Shown here one piece after another: positions 1 to 7,595 of a DNA stretch of 64,000 nt (within the stretch, counting starts at the first letter, position 1; every line of letters begins with the position of its first letter). The position numbers and the translations under genes are program-made. The stretch is from positions 310,001 through 374,000 of the forward strand of contig NZ_QEQL01000004.1 in the NCBI RefSeq assembly GCF_003097135.1. The letters run 5' to 3'. Source of the stretch: Pseudomonas sp. URIL14HWK12:I12 (lineage in GTDB: Bacteria; Pseudomonadota; Gammaproteobacteria; Pseudomonadales; Pseudomonadaceae). The notes below the pieces were generated by a model. The model was not told the origin of the DNA and ran no database searches. It saw only the letters and a list, made by a program, of their open reading frames with translations.

Positions 1-389
1 GTAGAGCGGGCGCCGCTGTAGCCCACGCTCAGGTCGGCACCGTTGCCACTGATCGGGTTGGTGCCCTTGACCGCCCCGCCGAACAGCGCAGTCAGGCCCA
101 TCTTGTTGCTGCTGTCCTTGCTCACCTTGGAGTTGGCGCTTTTGGAAGCCGACATCTTCTCGTTCAAGGTGATGGTGATGATGTCACCGACCCGGAACGC
201 CTTGCGATCGGTGTACAGGTTCTGGTCGAAGCCGGCCTGGTAGATCGAGCCGTTGTTGGCCGCTGCCGGCAATGGCGTACGCGGCAACACCGGCGCGTAG
301 TACGGGTCGTTCGGTCTGGGCGGAGGCGACATGCAGCCCCCGAGCAAGGTGGAGCCGACCAGCAACACAGCGACAGGCAGACGTTTCAT
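1..389 (-). CDS. flgH: Flagellar L-ring protein FlgH, C-terminus outside window
   Basis: Outer-membrane lipoprotein that forms the L ring around the flagellar rod. The visible N-terminus starts [19 protein letters not shown], a lipoprotein signal with lipobox LGGC, followed by a Pro-rich stretch and the FlgH-type segment with [21 protein letters not shown] and [14 protein letters not shown]. Only about 129 codons are present because the gene runs off the left edge. It follows flgG on the same strand with a 52-base gap, so it is the third gene of the flgFGH operon. The ATG at 387-389 is preceded on the coding strand by an AGGAG-like site. Identification is from family knowledge. Confidence 0.93.
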   Translation of the reverse strand, partial: MKRLPVAVLLVGSTLLGGCMSPPPRPNDPYYAPVLPRTPLPAAANNGSIYQAGFDQNLYTDRKAFRVGDIITITLNEKMSASKSANSKVSKDSSNKMGLTALFGGAVKGTNPISGNGADLSVGYSGARS

Positions 390-441
390 TTGAGCTTCGA
401 CCTCACAGGAGTTACTGATCCTTCAGCCGGTTGATGGGCAA

Positions 442-1227
442 TTACAGGTTCTGAGTCAGGGTGCCAAGCATCTGGTCGGCGGTAGAAATGACCTTGGAGT
501 TCATCTCGTAGGCGCGCTGGGTGGTGATCATGTTCACCAGCTCTTCAACGGTACTGACGTTGGAGTTCTCCAGGGTGTTCTGCAGCACGGTGCCGAAGCC
601 GTTCAGGCCCGGGGTACCGACGTTGGGCGCGCCGCTGGAAGCGGTTTCCAGGTACAGGTTGCCGCCGATAGCCTGAAGGCCGGCCGGGTTGACGAAGTCG
701 GCGGTCTGGATGTTGCCGATCACCTGGGAGGCGGCGTTACCGGCAGTGGTGATCGAGACAGTGCCATCGGTGCCTACGGTGAAGCTCTGCGCTTCGGCGG
801 GTACGATGATCGCCGGCTGCAGCGGCGTACCGTTGGCGGTGACGATCTGGCCGTCGGAGTTCAGGTGGAAGGTGCCATCGCGGGTGTAGGCGATGGTGCC
901 GTCAGCCTGGGTGATCTGGAAGAACCCGTGGCCGTTGATGGCCATGTCCAGCGGCTGGTCAGTCGTCTGCAGGCTGCCTTCGGTGAAGTTCTTCTGGGTG
1001 CCGACGATGCGCACACCGGTACCGACCTGCAGGCCGGATGGCAGCTGGCTGTCCTGGGTGGACTGAGCACCGGGCTGGCGCTTGATCTGGTAGAGCAGGT
1101 CCTGGAACTCGGCACGGTCTTTCTTGAAGCCGGTGGTCGAGACGTTGGCCAGGTTGTTCGAGATGGTAGCCAGGTTGGTGTCCTGGGCGGCCAGGCCGGT
1201 TTTACTGACCCAAAGAGCTGGAAGCAT
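442..1227 (-). CDS. flgG: Flagellar distal rod protein FlgG
   Basis: FlgG forms the distal rod of the flagellar basal body. The 261-residue product has the usual family length. It starts MLPALWVSKTGLAAQDTN, with the N-terminal flagellar rod motif TISNNLANVSTTGFK near residues 22-36, and ends in the matching C-terminal helix (VEELVNMITTQRAYEMNSK), the paired helices that pack in all axial proteins. It is transcribed after flgF (55-base gap) and before flgH. The sigma54 promoter at 2078-2093 upstream of flgF probably serves all three genes. Confidence 0.97.
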   Translation of the reverse strand: MLPALWVSKTGLAAQDTNLATISNNLANVSTTGFKKDRAEFQDLLYQIKRQPGAQSTQDSQLPSGLQVGTGVRIVGTQKNFTEGSLQTTDQPLDMAINGHGFFQITQADGTIAYTRDGTFHLNSDGQIVTANGTPLQPAIIVPAEAQSFTVGTDGTVSITTAGNAASQVIGNIQTADFVNPAGLQAIGGNLYLETASSGAPNVGTPGLNGFGTVLQNTLENSNVSTVEELVNMITTQRAYEMNSKVISTADQMLGTLTQNL

Positions 1228-1282
1228 GCTGTTCTCCTGTACGCCGCGGGGCGGCCGGTACTGTCAATAAAGGTGTGGGTTA

Positions 1283-2023
1283 TCAGGTCATTTGCAGGAC
1301 GCGTGCCATCGACTCATCATCTTCCTTGGCCGTGGTCATCATCTTGATGTGCATTTCAAATTGCCGGGAAAGCGCCATCACCTGGGTCATTTCCTCGACC
1401 GCGTTGACGTTACTGCCCTGCAGGAAACCTGAAGACACCTGCACATTGGCATCCACCGCCGCGGGCTGGCCGCTGGTGGTACGAATCAGGCCATCGGTGC
1501 CTTTGGTCAGCTCGCTGTCCTTGGCACTGACCAGCTTCAGCCGGTCGACCACTGCCATCACCGACGGGCTCTGGCCCAGGGAACGGATGCTGATGGTGCC
1601 GTCCTGGCCGATCTCGATCTTGTCGTCCGGCGGCACGGCGATGGTGCCCCCGTTGCCCAGCACGGCAAGGCCGGTGCTGGTGCGCAATACACCCAGCGCA
1701 TCGACGTTCAGGCTGGCGCTTTTGGTGTAGGCTTCTTTGCCGTCTGCGCCCTGCACCGCGATCCAGCCTTCGCCGCCGATGGCGATGTCCAGGTCACGCC
1801 CGGTCTCGATCATCGGGCCACCGCTCATATCGGTAGCGGGGCGCTCGGTCATGGCATAGGCGCGCGAGGGGAAGGTGTCGCCGAACACAGGCATGGAGCG
1901 GGCCTGTTCGAGGTCCTTCTGAAAACCGTTGGTGGAAACGTTGGCCAGGTTGTTGGCGTGCACCTTCTGTGCAAGCGCGTTCTGGCTGGCACCGGTCATT
2001 GCCACGTAAAGCATCTTGTCCAT
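1283..2023 (-). CDS. flgF: Flagellar proximal rod protein FlgF
   Basis: FlgF is a proximal rod subunit. I place the start at the ATG at 2021-2023 (MDKMLYVAMTGASQNALAQ), giving 246 residues, because a GAGGGAG ribosome site sits just upstream and homologues begin there; an in-frame ATG 48 bases further upstream has no such support. The N-terminus carries HANNLANVSTNGFQ and the C-terminus the helix VEEMTQVMALSRQFEMH, both typical of rod proteins. It is the first gene of the flgFGH operon and lies 55 bases downstream of a sigma54 promoter. Confidence 0.96.
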   Translation of the reverse strand: MDKMLYVAMTGASQNALAQKVHANNLANVSTNGFQKDLEQARSMPVFGDTFPSRAYAMTERPATDMSGGPMIETGRDLDIAIGGEGWIAVQGADGKEAYTKSASLNVDALGVLRTSTGLAVLGNGGTIAVPPDDKIEIGQDGTISIRSLGQSPSVMAVVDRLKLVSAKDSELTKGTDGLIRTTSGQPAAVDANVQVSSGFLQGSNVNAVEEMTQVMALSRQFEMHIKMMTTAKEDDESMARVLQMT

Positions 2024-2077
2024 CGAGCATCTCCCTCGGCGCGGTTGCCACCGAAAACTGTGAGTTGCCATGGCTAT

Positions 2078-2093
2078 AGCAAAGGGCGGGCCA
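2078..2093 (-). promoter_or_regulatory. Sigma54 promoter of the flgFGH operon
   Basis: The minus strand reads TGGCCCGCCCTTTGCT, with GG and GC elements at the correct 10-base spacing for the -24/-12 sigma54 consensus (TGGCACG-N4-TTGCW). Transcription would start about 12 bases further on, near 2066, giving a leader of about 40 bases to flgF. Use of RpoN for rod and hook genes is established in Pseudomonas. Confidence 0.85.
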
Positions 2094-2188
2094 ACTTTGA
2101 GATTTCTTCTGCAAGCCGCGAAATACGGGGCCTGTAGCGATAGGGAGGAATTTTGACGCTGCCGGGGCGCCGAAAAAACGTCGACACC

Positions 2189-2213
2189 TTGCCGCCTGGC
2201 GGCAAAGCGGCAA
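2189..2213. promoter_or_regulatory. Palindromic enhancer-like site TTGCCGCC-T-GGCGGCAA upstream of flgF
   Basis: A perfect 8-base inverted repeat with a one-base centre occupies 2189-2205, followed by a third half-site GCGGCAA at 2207-2213. It lies about 125-140 bases upstream of the predicted flgF transcription start, the usual distance for a bacterial enhancer-binding protein. The same half-site recurs upstream of flgB but not upstream of the flgA or flhA sigma54 promoters. I infer a FleR-type activator site; which protein binds is not shown by the sequence. Confidence 0.6.
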
Positions 2214-2271
2214 GCAGAAACCTGCCTTGGGGCATCACACCCGGTTTCTGCCTGCCATCAGCCGGTACCGC

Positions 2272-2451
2272 TCAGGGGCGGCAGCCGGCATTCTGAAACG
2301 GCCCTGCAAAACGCTGAAACTGGGGGCCAGGGTCGGTCTGCACGCAGATGACCTGGCCGCCGGCCATTGCACGGTACTTGTACCAGGGCGCGGGGCCGGC
2401 GCTGGCGCTGCCGTTGAGCAGCGCGAGCAATACCATTAAACGCACCACCAT
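2272..2451 (-). CDS. Small secreted protein of 59 residues between flgE and flgF
   Basis: This small gene starts at the ATG at 2449-2451, seven bases after a near-perfect ribosome site (GGAAGGAG). The product starts MVVRLMVLLALLNGSASA, a compact signal peptide with an Ala-x-Ala cleavage site, and continues with about 41 residues containing two cysteines (in QVICVQTDP and QNAGCRP), which could form one disulfide in the periplasm. It is transcribed after flgE (60-base gap) and before the flgF promoter region. I do not recognise a family. The strong ribosome site, signal peptide and operon position support a real gene with an unknown periplasmic role. Confidence 0.72.
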   Translation of the reverse strand: MVVRLMVLLALLNGSASAGPAPWYKYRAMAGGQVICVQTDPGPQFQRFAGPFQNAGCRP

Positions 2452-2511
2452 CGTGACGACTCCTTCCGGTAAAAGCCGGAAAACCGGCGGCGTCCGTGCC
2501 GCCCTCGCCTA

Positions 2512-3828
2512 TCAGGTCATCTGAATGATGGTCTGCATGATGGTGCTTTCAGTGGAAATGGTCTTGGCGTTGGCCTGGTAGTTGCTCTGCGCCTTGATCA
2601 GGTTCACAAGCTCAGCAGTCAGGTCGACGTTCGACTCTTCCAACGCACCGGCGTTGAGCGTGCCCATGGTGCCACTTTCCGGCGTACCCACCACCGGCAC
2701 ACCGGAGGCGGCCGACTCGCGCCAGCCGGTGTTGCCGTTAGGGGTCAGGCCCTGCACGTTGGCGAAGTTGGCCAGCACCACTTGGCCAATGGTCTTGGAC
2801 TTACCGTTGCTGTAGGTACCGAACAGGTTACCCTGGGCATCGATGCTCAGGCTCGACAGGCTGCCGGTGGCATAGCCGTTCTGATCCTTGGCGGTGACCG
2901 CAGAGCTGGTGTTGTAGGAGGTGGTGTCGGCCATGTTCAGGTTCAGGCCGCCGGCGGCCTGGGCCGAACCGTTGGGCACCATCACGCCTGCGGCGTTCTT
3001 GGCCGAAGGTGTCCAGTCGTCCATCAGAAACTTGCCGGTGCCCGATACAGTGAAACCCTTGCCGACGGTAGGCGTTACCGGCGTAGCGGTGGCCAGTGCG
3101 CCGCTGGAGCTGAACGTCATGTCGACCTGATACGGCTCGGTGCTGCTAGGGTCGCTGGGGTTCACACCGTCGACCGTGGCGTACATCGACCAGCTATTGG
3201 TACCGGTCTTGACGAAGTACTGGGTCATGCTGTGCGAGTTGCCCTGGCTGTCGTAGATATCGGTGCTGAAGCTGTAGTTGTAGGTGTTGGTGTCAGAAGC
3301 CGAGAACGGCGTAACAGAAGGCGCCGCTGAGCTGGAGTTCAGGTTCATGGTTTCGCTGAGGGTGTCGGTCGGCTTGGGCGCCAGGGCCGAGGTATCGACC
3401 TTCAGCGGGGTCATCACTCCCTGAATGACCTTGCCGTCGGCGTCCACGCCATAACCCAGCAGCTGATTGTTGTTGGCATCGACGATGTTGCCGGCCTTGT
3501 CAGTGCCAAAGGCGCCAGCGCGGGTATACACACGGCTGCCGTTGTCGCTGGTGATGAAGAAACCATTGCCGTTGATGGCCAGGTCCAGGCTGGCACCGGT
3601 ATTGGTGATGGTGCCTTGGGTGAACTGCTGGGAAATCTGCTCGGTGGTTACACCCGAGCCTACGCCGTTCTTGGCACTGCCCAGAAACAGCGAGTTGGCG
3701 TACACGTCACCGAATTCGGCGCGTGATGATTTGAAACCGGTGGTCGCCGAGTTGGCGATGTTGTTACCGGTTACGTTGAGTGCGGTATTGGCTGCATTGA
3801 GGCCGCTGAGGCCGACATTGAACGACAT
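2512..3828 (-). CDS. flgE: Flagellar hook protein FlgE
   Basis: FlgE is the subunit of the flagellar hook. The 438-residue product has the N-terminal axial motif (MSFNVGLSGLNAANTALNV, then NNIANSATTGFK), a central beta-rich region (about residues 70-370), and the C-terminal helix VDLTAELVNLIKAQSNYQ. Length and termini fit the short hook proteins of pseudomonads. It follows flgD by 28 bases within flgBCDE. A secreted small protein lies just downstream. Hook length is normally controlled by FliK, which is not in this window. Confidence 0.97.
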   Translation of the reverse strand: MSFNVGLSGLNAANTALNVTGNNIANSATTGFKSSRAEFGDVYANSLFLGSAKNGVGSGVTTEQISQQFTQGTITNTGASLDLAINGNGFFITSDNGSRVYTRAGAFGTDKAGNIVDANNNQLLGYGVDADGKVIQGVMTPLKVDTSALAPKPTDTLSETMNLNSSSAAPSVTPFSASDTNTYNYSFSTDIYDSQGNSHSMTQYFVKTGTNSWSMYATVDGVNPSDPSSTEPYQVDMTFSSSGALATATPVTPTVGKGFTVSGTGKFLMDDWTPSAKNAAGVMVPNGSAQAAGGLNLNMADTTSYNTSSAVTAKDQNGYATGSLSSLSIDAQGNLFGTYSNGKSKTIGQVVLANFANVQGLTPNGNTGWRESAASGVPVVGTPESGTMGTLNAGALEESNVDLTAELVNLIKAQSNYQANAKTISTESTIMQTIIQMT

Positions 3829-3856
3829 TGATTAATCTCCTGGCCGATGTATCGGC

Positions 3857-4567
3857 TTACAATCCAACGGTTTTGACTTGCGACAGCGCGATGCTCGAGC
3901 CATCGGCCAGTTTCAGGGTCATATCCCCAGCGGTGCTGCCCACGGTCACACTGACGACCGTCGAAGGCAGGTAAGTGTCCATCGCGACGCCTTTGCCATC
4001 CTGAGTGGCACTGGCGCTGAATTTGTAGGTACCGGAGGGCAACGGGTTGCCTTCGTTGTCGGTACCGTCCCAACTGAAGCCGATATCGCCAGCGCTCTGC
4101 TTGCCCAGGTCGATGTTCTTCACCACATTGCCGCTGGCGTCATAGATGTTGACGGACAAGTCGGTGGTGGCTCCGGTCAGCGCCACCTGGCCGGTCATGC
4201 CGTTGGCGGTATTGACCAGGGTAGAACTCGCCTTGCTGATAACCGAGTGGCCGACCAACGAGGAGGCCTGCAGCGCTTGCGACGAGGTGTAGTTGCTGGC
4301 CAGGCCCGAGACCGTCTCATTCAGGTTGCTCAGGCTCTCGACGCTGCTGAACTGGGCCAGCTGCGCCACGAACTCGGAGTTGTCCTGCGGGTCCAGCGGG
4401 TTCTGGTTCTTCATCTGAGTCACCAGCAGCTTGAGGAACGCATCCTTGCCCAGGGCGTTCTTGCTGGTGTCGGTCGAGCTGGTCGTGCCGGCGGCACTGG
4501 ACTTGCTCGAAGGCAGCGCGTAGTCCGAAAGGATCGACGAGCTGGTGCTATCGGTAGTGGTGGTCAT
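3857..4567 (-). CDS. flgD: Hook cap / assembly protein FlgD
   Basis: FlgD caps the growing hook and allows FlgE subunits to polymerise. The 236-residue product has a Ser/Thr-rich N-terminus (about residues 1-35), the conserved FlgD block LGKDAFLKLLVTQMKNQNPL (about 38-57), and C-terminal Ig/Tudor-like beta domains with the motif GFSWDGTDNEGNPLPSGTYK. It sits 15 bases after flgC and 28 bases before flgE, consistent with a flgBCDE operon under RpoN control. Confidence 0.97.
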   Translation of the reverse strand: MTTTTDSTSSSILSDYALPSSKSSAAGTTSSTDTSKNALGKDAFLKLLVTQMKNQNPLDPQDNSEFVAQLAQFSSVESLSNLNETVSGLASNYTSSQALQASSLVGHSVISKASSTLVNTANGMTGQVALTGATTDLSVNIYDASGNVVKNIDLGKQSAGDIGFSWDGTDNEGNPLPSGTYKFSASATQDGKGVAMDTYLPSTVVSVTVGSTAGDMTLKLADGSSIALSQVKTVGL

Positions 4568-4582
4568 GGTCGGTCCCTTGGC

Positions 4583-5032
4583 TTACTGGCCCAGCGTCAG
4601 CACTTTCTGCATCATGGTCTTGGCGGTGTTCATGATGTCGGCGTTGGTCTGAAACGACCGGCTCGCGGAGATCATGTCGGCCATTTCCTCAACCACATTC
4701 ACGTTCGGGTAGTACACATAGCCGTCCTTGTTGGCGGCCGGGTTGTTGGGCTCGTAACGCGCCTCAAGGTTGCTCTGGTCCTCGACGATCCCCGAAACCT
4801 GCACACCCTGAGCGCCACTGCCTGCGTCATCGAACAGCGAGCCGCCGGCGCCAGCGCCGCCTTGCTGGCCAGCCAGCACGGTGGCGAACACCGGGTGGCG
4901 TGCACGGTAGGTCTGGTCCAGGCTCGACGATACGGTCTCGGCGTTGGCGATGTTGCTGGCCACGGTGTTCAGGCGAGTGGTCTGGGCGCTCATGCCGGTA
5001 CCGGCGATGTTGAAAACGCTCGAAAGAGACAT
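4583..5032 (-). CDS. flgC: Flagellar proximal rod protein FlgC
   Basis: FlgC is a proximal rod subunit. The 149-residue product starts MSLSSVFNIAGTGMSAQ and contains the axial motif TVASNIANAETV and the C-terminal signature VNVVEEMADMISASRSFQTN. The start at 5030-5032 follows a GGAGAG ribosome site that overlaps the end of flgB, with only three bases between the genes, so the two are translationally close. A central Gly/Ala-rich segment (AGQQGGAGAGGSLFDD) is typical of pseudomonad FlgC. Confidence 0.97.
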   Translation of the reverse strand: MSLSSVFNIAGTGMSAQTTRLNTVASNIANAETVSSSLDQTYRARHPVFATVLAGQQGGAGAGGSLFDDAGSGAQGVQVSGIVEDQSNLEARYEPNNPAANKDGYVYYPNVNVVEEMADMISASRSFQTNADIMNTAKTMMQKVLTLGQ

Positions 5033-5035
5033 CGG

Positions 5036-5446
5036 TTACTCTCCGCGAAGGGCAGTGACCAGCCCTTTGAATTTGTTGTTCAGCAGCGTGAAGCTGGCCT
5101 GGAAGTCCACAGCGTTCTGCGCGTAGGTCGAAGATTCGAGCTGGGCGTCGACGGTGTTCTGGTCCAACGAAGGCGCGTTGGGCACCCGGTACTTCAAGGT
5201 CGAGTCTGCGCCACTGTCGAACCCTTCAGCGGCGATGTGCTGGGCATTGGTACGCTCCAGGGCAAATTGGCCGCCACTGCTCTTCTGCGCCTGCGCTGCC
5301 AGCACGGAGGAAAAGTCCATGTCCCGGGCCTTGTAGTTGGGGGTATCGGCGTTGGCGATGTTGTTGGCCAGCACCTCAGCGCGCTTGGCGCGAAAGTTCA
5401 GCGCCTGCTCGTGAATGCCCAGCGCCTGGTCGAAACTGATGCCCAT
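5036..5446 (-). CDS. flgB: Flagellar proximal rod protein FlgB
   Basis: FlgB is a proximal rod subunit next to the MS ring. The 136-residue product starts MGISFDQALGIHEQALNFRA and carries LANNIANADTPNYKARD, the canonical FlgB motif. It is the first gene of flgBCDE. The ribosome site AGAGG lies nine bases upstream of the ATG at 5444-5446. A sigma54 promoter at 5492-5507 would give a leader of about 34 bases. Confidence 0.97.
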   Translation of the reverse strand: MGISFDQALGIHEQALNFRAKRAEVLANNIANADTPNYKARDMDFSSVLAAQAQKSSGGQFALERTNAQHIAAEGFDSGADSTLKYRVPNAPSLDQNTVDAQLESSTYAQNAVDFQASFTLLNNKFKGLVTALRGE

Positions 5447-5491
5447 GGTCGCAAACCTCTAACGTGAAATCGGTGATGACGAATACCCTAT

Positions 5492-5507
5492 AGCAAGTGC
5501 TGTGCCA
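5492..5507 (-). promoter_or_regulatory. Sigma54 promoter of flgBCDE
   Basis: The minus strand reads TGGCACAGCACTTGCT, a close match to the sigma54 consensus with correct GG/GC spacing, 46 bases upstream of the flgB ATG. The predicted start is near 5480. The flanking CTATAG next to the -12 element is shared with the flgF promoter at 2078-2093. Confidence 0.88.
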
Positions 5508-5570
5508 ACTCCGCCAAAGCCTTCTAACTCAACGCTTGTAGCCTTTTCCCCGATGTGGGCTGCCAGAAAA

Positions 5571-5709
5571 GCGGCAATTGGTTTCCGGTAAACGGCGGCA
5601 AAAACGGCAATACGGTGGCAAAGGGTTTGCCGCTTTTATGGCGGCGGCAATTCGTCGCGCGAGGATGAGATAGCAAGGGCCGGGCCAACACCGAGGCTTT
5701 GGGCGGCAA
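5571..5709. promoter_or_regulatory. Cluster of GGCGGCAA half-sites upstream of flgB
   Basis: Copies of GGCGGCAA or its core GCGGCAA occur at 5571-5577, 5594-5601, 5643-5650 and 5702-5709, with CGGCAA at 5605-5610 and the reverse orientation TTGCCGC at 5627-5633. Most lie 90-170 bases upstream of the predicted flgB start, as expected for an enhancer. The same element forms a perfect palindrome upstream of flgF. I infer binding by a sigma54 activator, most likely FleR, since class II promoters in this window lack it. Confidence 0.6.
5672..5687 (-). promoter_or_regulatory. Second sigma54-like promoter between the AEC permease and flgB
   Basis: The minus strand reads TGGCCCGGCCCTTGCT with correct -24/-12 spacing, 33 bases after the permease stop codon and about 180 bases upstream of the main flgB promoter. 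Its closest relative in the window is the flgF promoter. It could be a second start for flgB or a relic of rearrangement when the permease arrived; only one GGCGGCAA site lies upstream of it. Confidence 0.5.
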
Positions 5710-5720
5710 GCAATTAGGGT

Positions 5721-6647
5721 TCAGATTATTGGCAGCAACGATGCGACTGCTAGCGGCAATGCCAAGGCCGCAAGCAGAGTCTGGCAGGCGATGATCCCGG
5801 CCATCAGCGGGGCATCGCCGCCCAACTGGCGAGCCATGATGTAGGAGGAGGAGGCGGTGGGCAGGGCTTGGAATACCAGCACTGCGACCGCAGCCGCGCC
5901 ATCGAGGCCACACAGATGGCATGCCAGCAGCGCCGCCAGCGGCATCAGCAGAAATTTGGCGAAAGAGGAAAACGCCAGTGGCCGCAGCCACCGACGAGCA
6001 GCGCTCAGCTCCAACGCCGCGCCTACACATAGCAGCCCCAGCGGTAGCGAAGCCTGACCCAGCGCTCGCAGGGCAGGCTCCACCATGGCCGGCAAACCGA
6101 TGCCCAGCCCATGCAGAGAAATTCCTGCAAAGCACGCCAGCACCAGCGGGTTGAGTGCCACCTGCCGGGCGACCTTGGCCGGCGGCATTCTCCCGCCGCT
6201 GCCAAAACGCGCGAATACCAGCACACACAGAATATTGACCGTTGGCACGATCGCAGCGTTGGCGACCGCCGCCAGCGCCACGCCCTGGGCACCGAATAGG
6301 CCAACCATTGCTGACACGCCTACGTAATTGTTGAAGCGCACCCCACCCTGGAATACCGAGGTAAAGGCCGCATCTTCACCGCCTACCCAGGCCCGGGCGC
6401 CGACCAACAGCGCGGCAACCAGCAGCGTGGAGCCCACCAGCGCTAGAATCATCGCCTGCACCGGCACCCCATCGAGCCGCGCAGTGGCCATGCCATGCAG
6501 GAACAGTGAAGGCAACAGCACGTAGTAGCCAAGCCGCTCGGCTTGTGGCCAAAAACCCTCCGCCAGAAAACCACTGCGCCGGAGCCAGGCACCCATGGCG
6601 ATCAGCAGCGCGATAGGCACCAGGGCAATCAACAGGGCTAGGGTCAT
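5721..6647 (-). CDS. AEC (auxin efflux carrier) family permease
   Basis: This 308-residue integral membrane protein has about ten hydrophobic segments, including an N-terminal one (LALLIALVPIALLIAMGAWL) and segments near residues 60-85, 105-140 and 165-300. The arrangement, and motifs such as GVRFNNYVGVSAMVGLFG and the C-terminal LPTASSSYIMARQLGGD, match the AEC / Mem_trans family of bacterial permeases for small organic acids or malonate-like substrates. Substrate cannot be read from the sequence. The start has GGGAGG three bases before the ATG, which is tight. It lies between cheR and flgB on the same strand; in related genomes, as I recall them, these genes are adjacent, so this looks like an insertion into the flagellar cluster. 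Confidence 0.85.
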   Translation of the reverse strand: MTLALLIALVPIALLIAMGAWLRRSGFLAEGFWPQAERLGYYVLLPSLFLHGMATARLDGVPVQAMILALVGSTLLVAALLVGARAWVGGEDAAFTSVFQGGVRFNNYVGVSAMVGLFGAQGVALAAVANAAIVPTVNILCVLVFARFGSGGRMPPAKVARQVALNPLVLACFAGISLHGLGIGLPAMVEPALRALGQASLPLGLLCVGAALELSAARRWLRPLAFSSFAKFLLMPLAALLACHLCGLDGAAAVAVLVFQALPTASSSYIMARQLGGDAPLMAGIIACQTLLAALALPLAVASLLPII

Positions 6648-6705
6648 GCGCCTCCCGCAGCGTCATGCCTGGCGCGGCGGCGATCTCGCCGCGCCACAGC
6701 TGCAG

Positions 6706-7533
6706 TCATTTGGCTTGGTAGATGATACCGGGGCTGCACTGGACCATCTGATAGTGGTCTGGCAAGCCATTGAGGGCTTCGGACGCCCCAAGGAACAGAT
6801 ACCCTCCGGGCTTGAGCACGCCATGGATGCGTTTGAGGATGTCTTTTTTCACCTCGGCAGAGAAGTAAATCAGGACATTGCGGCAGAACACCACGTCAAA
6901 CTTGCCCAGCACCGAATAGCTGTCGAGCAAGTTGATCGGCCGGAACTCGACCCGCGAGCGGATCGGCATCTTGACCGCCCAGCGCCCGCCCGGCTTGCTG
7001 TCGAAATACCGCTGCAGACGATCCGGCGAAAGGCCCCGGCCGATGGCCAGGCTGTCATATTCGCCACTCTTGCAGTTGGCGAGCATCGAAGGTGACAGGT
7101 CGGTCGCCACGATCTGCGCCCCCATCTTCATCGCACCGGGGTTGCTACGCTCGAATTCGTCGAAGGTCATCGACAGCGAATACGGCTCCTGCCCCGAAGA
7201 ACAGGCCGCCGACCACACCCGCAGGCGCTGGCCGGGGGAAGCCTTGAGCATTTCCGGGATGACCTTGTTTTTCATCACCTCGAAGGGGTAGGTATCGCGA
7301 AACCACAGGGTTTCGTTGGTGGTCATCGCATCGACCACCTGCTCACGCAAGCCCCCGCGGGGCTGGCTCTGGATACGCTGCACCAGCTCACCCAGAGTTT
7401 TGATGCCCTGCTGCTCCATCAATTTGTTGAGCCGGCTGGAGACCAGGTACTGCTTGTTCTCCCCCAGCAGGATGCCACAGGCTTTTTCCAGGAAATTCCT
7501 GAACTGTTCGAAATCTAGATTGGCCGTTGACAA
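6706..7533 (-). CDS. cheR: Chemotaxis protein methyltransferase CheR, TTG start
   Basis: CheR methylates glutamates of chemoreceptors using S-adenosylmethionine. I place the start at the TTG at 7531-7533 (product STANLDFEQFRNFLEKAC after the initiator), giving 275 residues, the usual length for this family. The alternative ATG at 7591-7593 would add 20 residues with no family support. The N-terminal helical domain (about 1-75) precedes the SAM-binding domain with RVWSAACSSGQEPYS, VATDLS, FDVVFCRNVLIYF and PGGYLFLGASE. It follows cheV on the same strand with about 60 bases between, so the two form a cheVR unit. Confidence 0.93.
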   Translation of the reverse strand: MSTANLDFEQFRNFLEKACGILLGENKQYLVSSRLNKLMEQQGIKTLGELVQRIQSQPRGGLREQVVDAMTTNETLWFRDTYPFEVMKNKVIPEMLKASPGQRLRVWSAACSSGQEPYSLSMTFDEFERSNPGAMKMGAQIVATDLSPSMLANCKSGEYDSLAIGRGLSPDRLQRYFDSKPGGRWAVKMPIRSRVEFRPINLLDSYSVLGKFDVVFCRNVLIYFSAEVKKDILKRIHGVLKPGGYLFLGASEALNGLPDHYQMVQCSPGIIYQAK

Positions 7534-7595
7534 GCTGCCGCCCCTACTCAAGAAAAGATCGCCAGGCGCTGCGCCCCTGGCCTGTTTAATCACAA

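Noticed and set aside
3878..5467. Open frame of 529 codons opposite flgB, flgC and flgD
   Set aside because: It mirrors codon bias of the real genes on the other strand and its product has low-complexity His/Gly/Arg composition with no domain.
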